Shown here in pieces: positions 19,816 to 28,402 of a DNA stretch of 64,000 bases. The notes under the pieces were generated by a model. It was not told the DNA's origin, did not search any database, and worked only from the letters and a program-made list of their open reading frames with translations. The translations under genes were made by a program, and so were the position numbers. Source of the DNA: Kiloniellales bacterium (lineage in GTDB: Bacteria > Pseudomonadota > Alphaproteobacteria > Kiloniellales > JAKSDN01); contig JASJEC010000012.1 in NCBI GenBank assembly GCA_030064845.1, positions 21,372 through 85,371 of the forward strand, written 5' to 3'. Within the stretch, counting starts at the first letter, position 1. Each line of letters opens with the position of its first letter.

Positions 19816-20856
19816 ATGTCCACCCTCCCAGAACAGGGCCTCGCAGGTCCGGGCGCCTCGGCGCCGGACGGCTCCGCCGCTCTGCCGGACCAGGCGGTCG
19901 AGGTCGTCGGGCTCAACAAGACCTACCGCGGCACGGGGCGGACCGGCCCGCTTCAGGCGCTGACCGACGTCGACCTGGCGATTCCGCGCGGCTCGCTGTT
20001 CGGGCTTCTCGGCCCCAACGGGGCGGGCAAATCGACCCTGATCAACATCCTGGCCGGTCTGGTCAACAAGACCAGCGGAACCGCCCGGATCTGGGGCTAC
20101 GACATCGACCGGGCGGCGCGCCAGTCGCGCGCGGCGATCGGCGTGGTGCCCCAGGAGCTCAACATCGACCCCTTCTTTACGCCGCGCGAGCTGCTCGAGT
20201 TGCAGGCCGGCCTCTACGCTGTGCCTCGCCGGGAGCGGCGCACCGACGAGATCCTCGCGGCGCTCGGCCTGGCCGACAAGGCCCGGGCCTACGCCCGCAC
20301 GCTCTCCGGCGGCATGCGCCGGCGCCTGATGGTGGCCAAGGCCATGGTCCACAACCCGCCGGTCCTGGTGCTCGACGAGCCGACCGCCGGGGTCGACATC
20401 GAGCTGCGCCAGCAGCTCTGGGCCCAGGTGCGCGAGCTGAACCGCCGGGGCACCACGATCCTCCTCACCACTCACTATCTCGAGGAGGCGGAGGAGCTCT
20501 GCGACCGCATCGCGATCATCAACCATGGCCGCGTGGTCGCCTGCGACACGACCCGCGCGCTGCTCAGGCGGCTGGACAACAAGACCCTGACCCTCGTGCT
20601 GGCAGAGGCGGTGACAGAAGTGCCCGAGCCGCTCAAGGCCTTTCACCCCGAAATCGTCGAGCCGGGCCGCCTGCTGTTCCACTACCGCACTCGCCAGAGC
20701 CCGGTGAACGAGATCCTCGGCGTCGTCGCCGGCACCGACCTGACCGTGACCGACGTCTCGACGGAGGAGACCGACCTGGAAGACCTCTTCCTGCAGCTCA
20801 CTCGCGGCGCCCACGAAGAAGGGGCCGAGCGGAGCGAGGGCGGCCGTGGGCCGTAA
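19816..20856 (+). CDS. ABC transporter ATP-binding protein without an adjacent permease
   Basis: 346 residues from ATG 19816 (MSTLPEQGLAGPG). Walker A LGPNGAGKSTLINIL, Q-loop VPQELNID, signature LSGGMRRRL and Walker B LVLDEPTAGVD are all intact, with an H-loop TTHYLEEAEELCD. This is an ABC-2/DrrA-type exporter ATPase with a ~70-residue C-terminal regulatory tail. Such ATPases usually pair with an ABC-2 permease; none is nearby, and the next gene, overlapping by 11 bp, is a lipoprotein hydrolase. Substrate unknown. Confidence 0.9.
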   Translation: MSTLPEQGLAGPGASAPDGSAALPDQAVEVVGLNKTYRGTGRTGPLQALTDVDLAIPRGSLFGLLGPNGAGKSTLINILAGLVNKTSGTARIWGYDIDRAARQSRAAIGVVPQELNIDPFFTPRELLELQAGLYAVPRRERRTDEILAALGLADKARAYARTLSGGMRRRLMVAKAMVHNPPVLVLDEPTAGVDIELRQQLWAQVRELNRRGTTILLTTHYLEEAEELCDRIAIINHGRVVACDTTRALLRRLDNKTLTLVLAEAVTEVPEPLKAFHPEIVEPGRLLFHYRTRQSPVNEILGVVAGTDLTVTDVSTEETDLEDLFLQLTRGAHEEGAERSEGGRGP

Positions 20857-21967
20857 GGTGAGAAGCTGGGCCCTTCTCCTGGTCCTGCTCCTCCTTGGCT
20901 GCGCGTCGCACATGCCGCCCGGTCCCGGGACGACGGTGCCGACGCTGCAGGACAAGACCTTCGTGACCAGCGACGGCACGCCCCTGCCGCTGCGCCGCTG
21001 GGAGCCCCCAGCCAAAAGCCGGCCCAAGGGTCCGCAGTCCGAGAGCCAGAATAGCGAGAACCCCAGGGGCGTCATCCTGGCCGTTCACGGGTTCAACGAC
21101 TACGCCGAGATCTTCGATCTGCCGGCCAGCTGGTTCGCCGAGCGCGGCTTCCTGGTCTACGCCTACGACCAACGCGGTTTCGGGCGGGCGCCCCACGCCG
21201 GCCTCTGGGCCGGCACCGAGCGGATGGCCGAGGATTTGGCCGACGCGCTTCGGCTGATCCGGCGCCGCCATTCGGACCGGCCGCTCTTCGTGCTCGGCGA
21301 TTCCATGGGCGGAGCGCTCGCGGTGGTGACCCTGTCGAGGCAAGAGGCGCCCGAGGTCGACGGCGTGATCCTGTCCGCGCCCGCGGTCTGGGGCCGCTAC
21401 ACCATGCCGTTCTATCAGCGGGCCACTCTGTGGATCGTGGAGAACTTCTTCCCCTGGGTCACCGCCTCGGGGCGCGGCCTGAAGATTCAAGCCTCGGACA
21501 ACATCGACGCGCTCATCAAGAAGGGCCGCGACCCCTTGGTGATCAAGAAGACCAAGGCCGTGGCGATCTCCGGCCTGACCGATCTGATGACCGAGGCGCT
21601 GACCGCCGCGCCGGATTTCCGCGCCCGGGCGCTGGTGCTCTACGGTAAGCGCGACGAGGTCATTCCCGCCGAGCCGACGCTGCTGTTCTGGCGCGGTCTG
21701 CCCGCCGCCTGCGCCCAGGACCAGCAGAAGGCGCTCTACCGCGACGGCTGGCACATGCTGCTGCACGATCTCCAGCGCGAAGTGGTCTATCGCGACATGC
21801 TGCATTGGATGGAGGCGGGCGACGGGCCGCTGCCGTCGGGCATGGACCGGGACGCCCAGGCGCGTCTGGCGGCGCTCGCCGAGGTGTCCGGGGATGCCGC
21901 CGCGGGCGCCGAGGTTGGCCCGGGCGAGGTGGTCGCGGCGGCCTGCGGCGGTCTGCCGTCGGATTAA
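20846..21967 (+). CDS. Lipoprotein alpha/beta hydrolase (monoacylglycerol-lipase type)
   Basis: 373 residues. The N-terminus MGRKVRSWALLLVLLLLGCA is a lipoprotein signal with the lipobox LLGC (Cys 19), so the enzyme is probably anchored on the periplasmic side. Hydrolase motifs are AVHGFNDYAE (oxyanion region), the nucleophile elbow GDSMGGA, LYGKRDEVIP with the acid, and GWHMLLHD with the His. The fold is that of lysophospholipases/monoacylglycerol lipases. It overlaps the ABC ATPase gene by 11 bp, suggesting coupled expression and perhaps lipid handling. Confidence 0.88.
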   Translation: MGRKVRSWALLLVLLLLGCASHMPPGPGTTVPTLQDKTFVTSDGTPLPLRRWEPPAKSRPKGPQSESQNSENPRGVILAVHGFNDYAEIFDLPASWFAERGFLVYAYDQRGFGRAPHAGLWAGTERMAEDLADALRLIRRRHSDRPLFVLGDSMGGALAVVTLSRQEAPEVDGVILSAPAVWGRYTMPFYQRATLWIVENFFPWVTASGRGLKIQASDNIDALIKKGRDPLVIKKTKAVAISGLTDLMTEALTAAPDFRARALVLYGKRDEVIPAEPTLLFWRGLPAACAQDQQKALYRDGWHMLLHDLQREVVYRDMLHWMEAGDGPLPSGMDRDAQARLAALAEVSGDAAAGAEVGPGEVVAAACGGLPSD

Positions 21968-22076
21968 CCATTGAATCGCCGGACTAATCCCGGACGCCCT
22001 GGTTAAGTGCCTGATTCGGGACGCGGTTCCAGGCCATATGGGAAAATAATTCCCCAACATTTCTGTGACGAAACCA

Positions 22077-22104
22077 TTGACTTTAACTGATAAATCACTA
22101 TGTT
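22077..22104 (+). promoter_or_regulatory. Sigma-70-like promoter of the zinc-ribbon gene
   Basis: TTGACT, 16-bp spacer, TATGTT in an AT-rich stretch, ending 30 bp before the ATG of the small zinc-ribbon gene. Confidence 0.45.
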
Positions 22105-22134
22105 GCGGCGCAGCATTCACACGAGATAGTCGAG

Positions 22135-22296
22135 ATGGCCACGTCCAGCGAAAAAAACCAGAAACCACAGCCCGACAAGATCTACGAGGTCAAGGAGCGG
22201 AAGTGTCTCATGTGCCGTGATCCTTTCAAGAGTTCGTGGCCGGGGGAGCGCGTCTGTACGAAGTGCAAGTCCACCAACCTGTGGCGGGCGGCCTGA
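22135..22296 (+). CDS. Small zinc-ribbon protein, 53 residues
   Basis: ATG 22135 opens MATSSEKNQKPQPDKIYEV, and the product ends NLWRAA at TGA 22294-22296. It holds CLMC and, 15 residues later, CTKC: two CxxC knuckles that fit a zinc ribbon. The N-terminal 20 residues are polar and charged. A promoter-like TTGACT/TATGTT lies just upstream and a large hairpin downstream, so it looks like a stand-alone short transcript. Function unknown; an RNA- or DNA-binding role is only a guess. Confidence 0.72.
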   Translation: MATSSEKNQKPQPDKIYEVKERKCLMCRDPFKSSWPGERVCTKCKSTNLWRAA

Positions 22297-22356
22297 CCCG
22301 CGCACGCGGTTCTCTGCACCCTTTCCTTCATCGATAGATCGCTGCCTGAAGAAGAC

Positions 22357-22399
22357 CGCGCAAGCGGGAACCGTTTCCACGGTTCCGACGGCTTGCGCG
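22357..22399 (+). terminator. Hairpin after the zinc-ribbon gene
   Basis: CGCGCAAGC pairs with GCTTGCGCG, and inside it GGAACCGT with ACGGTTCC, for a near-perfect ~17-bp stem. It starts 61 bp after the stop; a weak TCTTT follows, and the tRNA gene begins 70 bp later. Confidence 0.6.
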
Positions 22400-22469
22400 T
22401 TCCGCGTCTTTAAACCGACGGTTTACGGACCGGCTTCCTTGCACTAAGGTCCCGGCGATTCACCGGCGA

Positions 22470-22546
<77 letters not shown>

Positions 22547-22585
22547 GACCGCCTAGCCTCGACCCGCTTCACCGCTCCACCAGTT

Positions 22586-23443
22586 CTACTTATCGAAGCG
22601 CCACGGCCCTTCGTGGCGGATCAGGTCGGACACGGTGAAGTCGACCTGGTGCTCGTCGAGGAAGGCGTTGACCCAGGCGAGCAGTTCGAAGCGTCCCGGC
22701 GGGACGGCGATGGCGATCCGGTCGCGCAGGCCCTCGAGCGTGCAGTAGCGCAGCCGAATCCTGGCGGCGGGATTGGTCGAGAGGAACCAACGCGCCGAGA
22801 GCTCCCCTTGCAGCGACAGGGCGATCTCCCCGTCGCGCACCGCCCGCAGCAGCTGTTCGGACTCGTCGAACGCGCGGACCTTGAGGTCGGGAAGCCTGTT
22901 GCGCAGTTCGGCGGCGAAGGTCGAATTGGCCTGCACCCCCAGCATGTCCGCGCCCAGGCCGGCCCGCGCCAGCTCGCCCTCGCCGGGGCACTGCGCGCGA
23001 AACTTGAGCCCCCGGACCCGGTTGATAAGCACGGTCTCGTTCTGCGTCGCGTAAGGCCGCGAGAACAGCACGTGCTTCGCCCGGCGGGCGGTGTAGCTGA
23101 TGAAGGAGATGCCGAGGTCCGCCTCGCCGGCGGCGACCTGGGCCACGACGGCGTCGTAGCTCTCCGCCGTCCGGCGGATGTCGAGCGTTACGCCCAGGTC
23201 CTTGGCCATGGCCTCTGCGAGCGCGATCTCGAAGCCGGACAGCTCGCCGTTCTCGCCGACCTGGAACACCGGGGGCAGGCTGCCGTCGATCTGGGCGACG
23301 GCGAGCGTGCCCCGCTCCATGATAGCCGCGAGATCCGCCATCACCGGCAAGTCTTCGAGCAGGTCCTGCGCCGCCGCCGGCCCCGGCCCGAGATTGGCGA
23401 GGACGAGCAGGGCGCTCACTAGGGTGGCACGAAGAAGCTTCAT
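22586..23443 (-). CDS. Family-3 periplasmic binding protein (second of a pair)
   Basis: 285 residues from ATG 23443; a TTG at 23455 overlapping the previous stop is possible but less likely. Signal peptide MKLLRATLVSALLVLANLG ends near PAAAQ. The SBP family-3 core is clear: RGTLAVAQIDGSLPPVF, LSGFEIALAEAMAKDLGV, AAGEADLGISFISYTARRA, FSRPYA. It shares with its neighbour (23452-24276) two extra cysteines, in a QCPG segment and a LRYC segment, that could form a disulfide. No ABC permease or ATPase is near; the partner on the same strand is a secondary carrier. Confidence 0.88.
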   Translation of the reverse strand: MKLLRATLVSALLVLANLGPGPAAAQDLLEDLPVMADLAAIMERGTLAVAQIDGSLPPVFQVGENGELSGFEIALAEAMAKDLGVTLDIRRTAESYDAVVAQVAAGEADLGISFISYTARRAKHVLFSRPYATQNETVLINRVRGLKFRAQCPGEGELARAGLGADMLGVQANSTFAAELRNRLPDLKVRAFDESEQLLRAVRDGEIALSLQGELSARWFLSTNPAARIRLRYCTLEGLRDRIAIAVPPGRFELLAWVNAFLDEHQVDFTVSDLIRHEGPWRFDK

Positions 23444-23451
23444 CGAAGGCC

Positions 23452-24276
23452 TCAATAGACCGAGCGGTCCGCGCGGTAGATCAGCGTGTCCAGGTCGATG
23501 ATGACGCCCCGCTGGGCGAGGTAGAGATCGAGCCAGCGCGCCAGGCCGATGGCGCCGGGCCGGACCGCGACGGAGACCCGGTGCCGGACATTAGGAACAT
23601 GGCAATACTTCAGGCGGATCGCGGCCTGGGGATGGCGCGACAGGTAGTACTTGGCCTCCAGTTCGCCCTGGACGCTGACCAGGATCTCGCCGGCCTGGAC
23701 CGCCGCGATCAGGCTTTCGACATCATCGAAGAGTGTCACCTTGGTTTCGGCCCCGGAGTCTGCGATGGCGGCGAAAGGACTCTGTCTCAAGGATCCGACA
23801 CGGCCCGGAGTTGCCGCAAGGCGCCTCAAATCGGAAACGCTGGGGCAATCGTCGCCGAGCTCGACGGCCTTGACCCGGTCGACCAGGACCGTGTGGGCCT
23901 CGATCATGTAAGGCCGGCTGAAGAAGACGCGGCGACCCGCCTCGACGCTCTCGCTCAGGTAGGACAGGCCGATGTCGGCCTCCCCGGCGGCGACCTTGTC
24001 GATGACATTGATGCCGCGCCGGCCCGCCGCGACGAATTTCGCTTCGACGCCCAGCGCACGCGCGATGTCCTCGCCGAGCTCGACGTCGAATCCGGCGACA
24101 GGCGTCCCTTGCTCACGGCTGATCATGGGCGGCCGCGCTCCGTCTACGACGGCGATCACCAGGGTGCCGCGATCGGCGATCTTCTGGATCGAGGGCAGGA
24201 ACTCGCCCGCGAAGGCCGGGGCGGACGCTGGCAGGAAAAGCGCCGCTGCGATCAGAAGGGCGGACAGGACGCGCAT
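23452..24276 (-). CDS. Family-3 periplasmic binding protein (first of a pair)
   Basis: 274 residues from ATG 24276, chosen because GAAAGGG lies eight bases upstream; an ATG at 24300 that overlaps the carrier stop (ATGA) is the alternative. Signal peptide MRVLSALLIAAALFLPASA. Core motifs DRGTLVIAVVDGARPPM, VAGFDVELGEDIARALGV, AAGEADIGLSYLSES, FFSRPYM. Paralogous to the following gene along its whole length, including a DCPS and a LKYC cysteine. Probably captures a small organic anion or amino acid for the symporter encoded upstream. Confidence 0.88.
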   Translation of the reverse strand: MRVLSALLIAAALFLPASAPAFAGEFLPSIQKIADRGTLVIAVVDGARPPMISREQGTPVAGFDVELGEDIARALGVEAKFVAAGRRGINVIDKVAAGEADIGLSYLSESVEAGRRVFFSRPYMIEAHTVLVDRVKAVELGDDCPSVSDLRRLAATPGRVGSLRQSPFAAIADSGAETKVTLFDDVESLIAAVQAGEILVSVQGELEAKYYLSRHPQAAIRLKYCHVPNVRHRVSVAVRPGAIGLARWLDLYLAQRGVIIDLDTLIYRADRSVY

Positions 24277-24296
24277 GGCTCTATCCCTTTCTCGAA

Positions 24297-25565
24297 TCAT
24301 TCCGCCGAAGCGGCTGCTCGGACTTGTGCGGCCTCGGGCGCCGCGCCGCGCGCGGTCAGGACCGCAAGGTTGCAGGTCGCCTGCACGGTCAGCGTCGACC
24401 CGAGATTGGCGACGGCCGGCTGGGTGGTCGCGAAGATGACGAGGGCGAGGGCGTCGGGGATGCCCGCTCCCAGCAGCACCGGGGCCAGGATCGGCGCCAG
24501 CGTCGCGCCGCCGCCGACCGCCGCCGCGCCGGAGATCGTCACCCCGAGCGCGAGCCCGGCCAGCACGGAGAGGCTGAGCTCGACGCCGTAGAGCTGCGCC
24601 AGGAACATCGCGGTGAAGGTGAAGAGCACGATTTGGCCGTGCTGGTTGGCCAGCACGCCGAAGGGAACGATGGTGTCGGCCACCTCGCGCTCGACCTGGA
24701 AATGCGCCTGCAGGGACTCGATCGCCGACTTGAGCGCGACGAAGGGGTTGTCGGTCGCGAAGGCCAGGATCAGCGGCGTCTTCAAGGCGATCAGCGGCCG
24801 CCACGGCGCCATGCGGCAGACGGCGGCCAGGACGCAGACGTGAAAGGCGAGAACGATGACCCCCGCCACCCAGAACCCGCCGATGTAGGTTGCCAGCGCG
24901 ACCAGCAGCTCGGTGTCCGCTTCGGACATGTGGTAGGCGACGATCGAGAAGAGACCGATCGGCAGGGGGATCAGCACCCAGTGGAACACCATGGAGAAGG
25001 TTTCGTAGAACGCGTTCAGCACGCGCAGCGCCTCGTCGGCGCCCGGCGAGCGGACCACGCCGAGCGCGAGGCCGACCAGCGCGCAGAAGAAGACGATCGA
25101 GATGAACTGGCCCTCGCTCAGGGCCTCGAAGACGTTGGGCGGTGCCAGAGTGCCGATAAAGGCGAGCAGGCCGCCCTCTCCGCCGCTCTGCTGGGCGCCG
25201 GCCATCCTGCCGCCGAGCGCCGCTGCGGCCTCGTCGCCCAGCGAAGCGCCCGGCTGCAGCACGAGGGCGACCAGAATGGTCACGACCATGGGGACTAGCA
25301 GGCCGAGGCCGTAGATCACGCCCATGCGGCCGAAGAGCGCGCGGGTGCCCGGCTGGCGCAACATCTGCCCGATGCCCCAGATCAGCGCGCTGACCAGGAT
25401 CGGCAGCAGGCACATCGACAGCAGCGAGATGTAGATGTCGGCGACCGGCTTCAGGGCGTGGGAGAAGTCCTTGAGGTAGAATCCGGAGGCGAAGCCGAGC
25501 AGAACGCCGGCGATGATGGTCTTGGGATTCTGCAGGACCCTGAGGACGAGCGCGCCAAGCTTCAT
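24297..25565 (-). CDS. SLC1/DAACS-like cation symporter
   Basis: 422 residues with about eight membrane segments and two re-entrant loops, as in the dicarboxylate/amino acid:cation symporter family (DctA/GltP fold). Recognisable family stretches are VPFGVLANQHGQ (TM7 region) and LLGAGIPDALALVIFATTQP (HP2 region) followed by an ANLGSTLTVQATCN TM8 segment. The usual NMDGT and serine-rich HP1 signatures are replaced, so the substrate is probably not a standard C4-dicarboxylate. It starts 94 bp after soxW and is followed by two periplasmic binding proteins. Confidence 0.85.
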   Translation of the reverse strand: MKLGALVLRVLQNPKTIIAGVLLGFASGFYLKDFSHALKPVADIYISLLSMCLLPILVSALIWGIGQMLRQPGTRALFGRMGVIYGLGLLVPMVVTILVALVLQPGASLGDEAAAALGGRMAGAQQSGGEGGLLAFIGTLAPPNVFEALSEGQFISIVFFCALVGLALGVVRSPGADEALRVLNAFYETFSMVFHWVLIPLPIGLFSIVAYHMSEADTELLVALATYIGGFWVAGVIVLAFHVCVLAAVCRMAPWRPLIALKTPLILAFATDNPFVALKSAIESLQAHFQVEREVADTIVPFGVLANQHGQIVLFTFTAMFLAQLYGVELSLSVLAGLALGVTISGAAAVGGGATLAPILAPVLLGAGIPDALALVIFATTQPAVANLGSTLTVQATCNLAVLTARGAAPEAAQVRAAASAE

Positions 25566-25659
25566 GGTTCCGACAGTGCCCCCTCCAACGTCGAGCTTTG
25601 CGCCGCGTTAGACTAACGGAACTCGCGGTCGGGAGGAAAGGGGTGCGCGGTGGTGCGCG

Positions 25660-26280
25660 CTACCAGGCGTCGGGGCTGATACCCTTGGCTTCCAGTTCGG
25701 CGGTCTTGGTCTGCAGATACCGCTGGAAGCCGACGTCCTGGTATTCGCGGCCACGGACGTACTCGAGCATCGAATGGAAGACGAAGGGCTTGAAGTAGCC
25801 CGGCATGCGGAAGACCTCGGCCGCGCGGCCGTCCTTGCCCCGGACCAGCGCCGGGTCGTCGGGAAAGAACACCATGCTGGGGGTGAAGTTGACGCCCCAC
25901 TTCCGGGCCAGAGCGCGTTCCTCGAGCTCCTCGCCGTCGAAGTCGGTCACCCCGCGCGAGCCCCAGAGATCGAGCTGCAGAACGACGAAGTTCTCCGTCA
26001 CGTAGCGCGTGATCCGCTGATCGGCGAAATTGACCCGGTGCAGCTCGCGGCAATAGGGGCAGCCGCGCTGCTCCCAGATCACGGCGAAGTGCTTGCCCTC
26101 GGCCTTCGCTTCGGCCAGATCCTCGGACAGGTCCAGGAAGGTATCGAGGAACCAGGGCTGGACATGGAGCCCGTTGTCGCCCACCTCGGGCTCGTCGCCG
26201 GCGGACGCCGACCCGAGGCCCAGGCCGAGGAGGAGGAGGAAGGCCGTCAGCAGACGGCCGGTCTTTCCGAGCTCGCGCAT
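25660..26280 (-). CDS. soxW: SoxW, periplasmic thioredoxin of the sox cluster
   Basis: 206 residues from ATG 26280 (MRELGKTGRLLTAFLLLLG, signal peptide ending ASAG). Thioredoxin fold with WEQRGCPYC as the redox site and a cis-Pro loop NFTPSMVFF. SoxW receives electrons from the CcdA-type membrane protein and helps keep SoxYZ or other Sox thiols reduced. Last gene of the soxCDEFW run, 31 bp after soxF. Confidence 0.86.
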   Translation of the reverse strand: MRELGKTGRLLTAFLLLLGLGLGSASAGDEPEVGDNGLHVQPWFLDTFLDLSEDLAEAKAEGKHFAVIWEQRGCPYCRELHRVNFADQRITRYVTENFVVLQLDLWGSRGVTDFDGEELEERALARKWGVNFTPSMVFFPDDPALVRGKDGRAAEVFRMPGYFKPFVFHSMLEYVRGREYQDVGFQRYLQTKTAELEAKGISPDAW

Positions 26281-26311
26281 GGCGCCCTTCCTCCCCGTCA
26301 CTAACGTGGCC

Positions 26312-27574
26312 TCAGCCGAACATGTCCTTGGTGATGCCGGCGTACCAGCCGAGCGACTCCTCGAAGGTCTGCTTGCGCAGCGCCGCGTCCTCACCGGTCT
26401 TGCTGATGAAGCCCTCGGTCTTGGCGATCTTCTCGTCGGTCGCCTTGTAGCGCGCGCCAACCTTCACGCCGTCGTCCGTGCCGATCATGCTCCAGCAGGT
26501 GTTGGCGTAGCGCGCCGGGAACATCTTCGAGTCGATCAGAGCGTGGCGTACCGCGGCGGCGGCGACCTTGGCCTGGCTGTTGGCCGAGTACCCGGACTTG
26601 GGCATGTCGCCGGCGATCGAGGCGTCGCCGATCACGTGGATCGACTCGTCCTTCCGGCTCTGCATGCTGTCCGGCGCGATCGGGCAGAAGCCGGACTCGT
26701 CGGTCAAGCCGGCCGCGGCCGCGATCCGGCCCGCGGTCTGGGCCGGGATGACGTTGGCGACGTCGGCCTTGAAGGTCTCGAGTTCCGTGACCAGCTCCAT
26801 CGTCGCCGGATCGACCCGCTCGATGCCGCCGGTGATCGAGGCCGGAAGCCATTCGACCATGCCCTCGTAGTGGTTCTGCCAGCCTTCCTCGAACAGGCTC
26901 TGCTTGGAGAACTTCTCCTTGGCGTCGAGGACGATGATCTTGGCGCTCGGATTGTTCCGCTTCAGCAGGTGGGCGACCATCGAGACCCGCTCGTAGGGGC
27001 CCGGCGGACAGCGGAAGGGATTGGGCGGCGGGGCGATCACGAAGGTGCCACCCTCCGGCATGCTCATGAGCTGGGCACGCAGCAGCTCGGTCTGCGAGCC
27101 CGCTTTCCAGGCGTGCGGCATGGCGTTCTGCGCCTCTATGCCGTAGCCGGGCACGGAATCGTATTTGAAGTCGATGCCGGGCGAGACGACCAGGCGGTCG
27201 TAGGGAACCTTGCCGCCGCCGGCCAGGGCGACGGTCTTGGCGTCGCGGTCGATGCCCGTCGCCCAGTCGTGCACGACGTTGACGCCGCTCGCGGCGAGTC
27301 CGCCGTAGGTGTGTCCGATCGAGTCCAGCGTGCGGACGCCGCCGATGTAGAGGTTGGAGAAGAAGCAGGTGTAGTAGGTGCGGGTCGGCTCGATCAGGGT
27401 CACGTTGAGCGCCCCCTTGGAGTCCTTAGCCAGGTAGCGCGCCGTGGTCGCGCCGCCGGCGCCGCCGCCGATGACCACAGCCCTCGGCTGCGCCATGCCC
27501 AGGACCGCGGGGGCGGAAAGTGCCGTGCCGAGAGCGGCCGAGGCGGCCAGGAAATTGCGCCTAGTGGTTTTCAT
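26312..27574 (-). CDS. soxF: SoxF / flavocytochrome c sulfide dehydrogenase flavoprotein
   Basis: 420 residues from ATG 27574. The N-terminus MKTTRRNFLAASAALG is a Tat signal, so the flavoprotein is exported folded. FAD fold VVIGGGAGGATTARYL; TYYTCFFSNLYIGG and ANTCWSMIG carry the two conserved cysteines of the redox site in sulfide dehydrogenases. It lies directly downstream of a diheme cytochrome c (soxE), its natural electron acceptor. Oxidises sulfide or protects/activates Sox enzymes. Confidence 0.9.
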   Translation of the reverse strand: MKTTRRNFLAASAALGTALSAPAVLGMAQPRAVVIGGGAGGATTARYLAKDSKGALNVTLIEPTRTYYTCFFSNLYIGGVRTLDSIGHTYGGLAASGVNVVHDWATGIDRDAKTVALAGGGKVPYDRLVVSPGIDFKYDSVPGYGIEAQNAMPHAWKAGSQTELLRAQLMSMPEGGTFVIAPPPNPFRCPPGPYERVSMVAHLLKRNNPSAKIIVLDAKEKFSKQSLFEEGWQNHYEGMVEWLPASITGGIERVDPATMELVTELETFKADVANVIPAQTAGRIAAAAGLTDESGFCPIAPDSMQSRKDESIHVIGDASIAGDMPKSGYSANSQAKVAAAAVRHALIDSKMFPARYANTCWSMIGTDDGVKVGARYKATDEKIAKTEGFISKTGEDAALRKQTFEESLGWYAGITKDMFG

Positions 27575-27633
27575 TGCTCGTCTCCTCCCGTGTGGATCGG
27601 CGGTGCATCCGCCTTGGTTCATTCAAGCTTGAT

Positions 27634-28398
27634 TCATTCAACGGCCTCGAAGAAGGCGGCCAAGGCCGCGATCTCCTCGTCGGCCAGGCTTCCCGCGATC
27701 ATGCGCATCACCGGGTGAGGCCGCGCCTTTACTTTATAGGCATGCATGGCGCGGACGAAGTCCTCCGTCGGCCAGCCCGTGATCGAGGGTATGCCCTTGT
27801 CCTCGCCGTCCGGCTGATGGCAGGTCAGGCACTCGCCGGCGAGATACTCGCCATAGTCGACGTCGCCGACCAGCGCGATCAGCTCGGGCGGCGGCTCGGG
27901 GTCGGTCCGGGCGGCGGTTGGCTCCGCTTCCGGGATGTCGCGGGGGTTATCGGAGAAGCGGCGCAGATAGGCGAGCAGGTCGGCCCGCTCGCCCTCTGAT
28001 TCGATGCCCGCGAAGTTCATCCGCGTGCGGCTGACCAGGTTCTTGGGGTTCTCGATGTAGATGTCGAGAGCGGCCGTGTCCCAGATCAGGCCGTCGGCCG
28101 AGGCGCGGCGCATCGCCTTGGAGTACTTGTACCCGGCGATGACGCCAGCGCGCCGGCCGAAGATGCCGTTGAGATGGGGGCCGATCCGCTTGACCTCCTC
28201 CGCGCCGGTTCCGAGCGCGTGGCAGCTCACGCACTTCTTGAAGATCTTCGCGCCCCGATCGGCGTCGGCGGCCAGTGCGGGAAGGCTGGCGAGCAGCAAA
28301 AGCATGAACGCAGACGAGCGCAGCACGCGGGCCGCCGGCCTGCTTGGGCGGCCGCCCACCCAGCGTCCAGCAGCACCGACCCGGTCGTTCCGGAACAC
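27634..28398 (-). CDS. soxE: SoxE-like diheme cytochrome c
   Basis: 254 residues beginning at GTG 28398, five bases after the soxD stop. A hydrophobic segment SSAFMLLLLASLPALAADA marks the signal peptide, a little further in than usual. Two heme c sites: CVSCH in the first domain and CLTCH in the second, with Met ligands likely in TRMNF and HPVMRM. It is the cytochrome partner of the SoxF flavoprotein encoded next. The first domain resembles the SoxD C-terminal cytochrome encoded just upstream. Confidence 0.85.
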   Translation of the reverse strand: MFRNDRVGAAGRWVGGRPSRPAARVLRSSAFMLLLLASLPALAADADRGAKIFKKCVSCHALGTGAEEVKRIGPHLNGIFGRRAGVIAGYKYSKAMRRASADGLIWDTAALDIYIENPKNLVSRTRMNFAGIESEGERADLLAYLRRFSDNPRDIPEAEPTAARTDPEPPPELIALVGDVDYGEYLAGECLTCHQPDGEDKGIPSITGWPTEDFVRAMHAYKVKARPHPVMRMIAGSLADEEIAALAAFFEAVE

Positions 28399-28402
28399 GG
28401 GG

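Noticed and set aside
19678..21075. Long minus-strand extension of the zf-CHCC gene
   Set aside because: It lies opposite the ABC ATPase; only the last 73 residues have a recognisable domain and their own ATG.
24277..25413. N-terminal extension of the first binding protein through the symporter gene
   Set aside because: Composition is Arg/Pro-rich shadow; the signal peptide and Shine-Dalgarno place the start at 24276.
25606..25618. CGTTAG-A-CTAACG palindrome between soxW and the symporter
   Set aside because: Only six-base arms, with no second copy or T run; too weak to call a terminator or operator.
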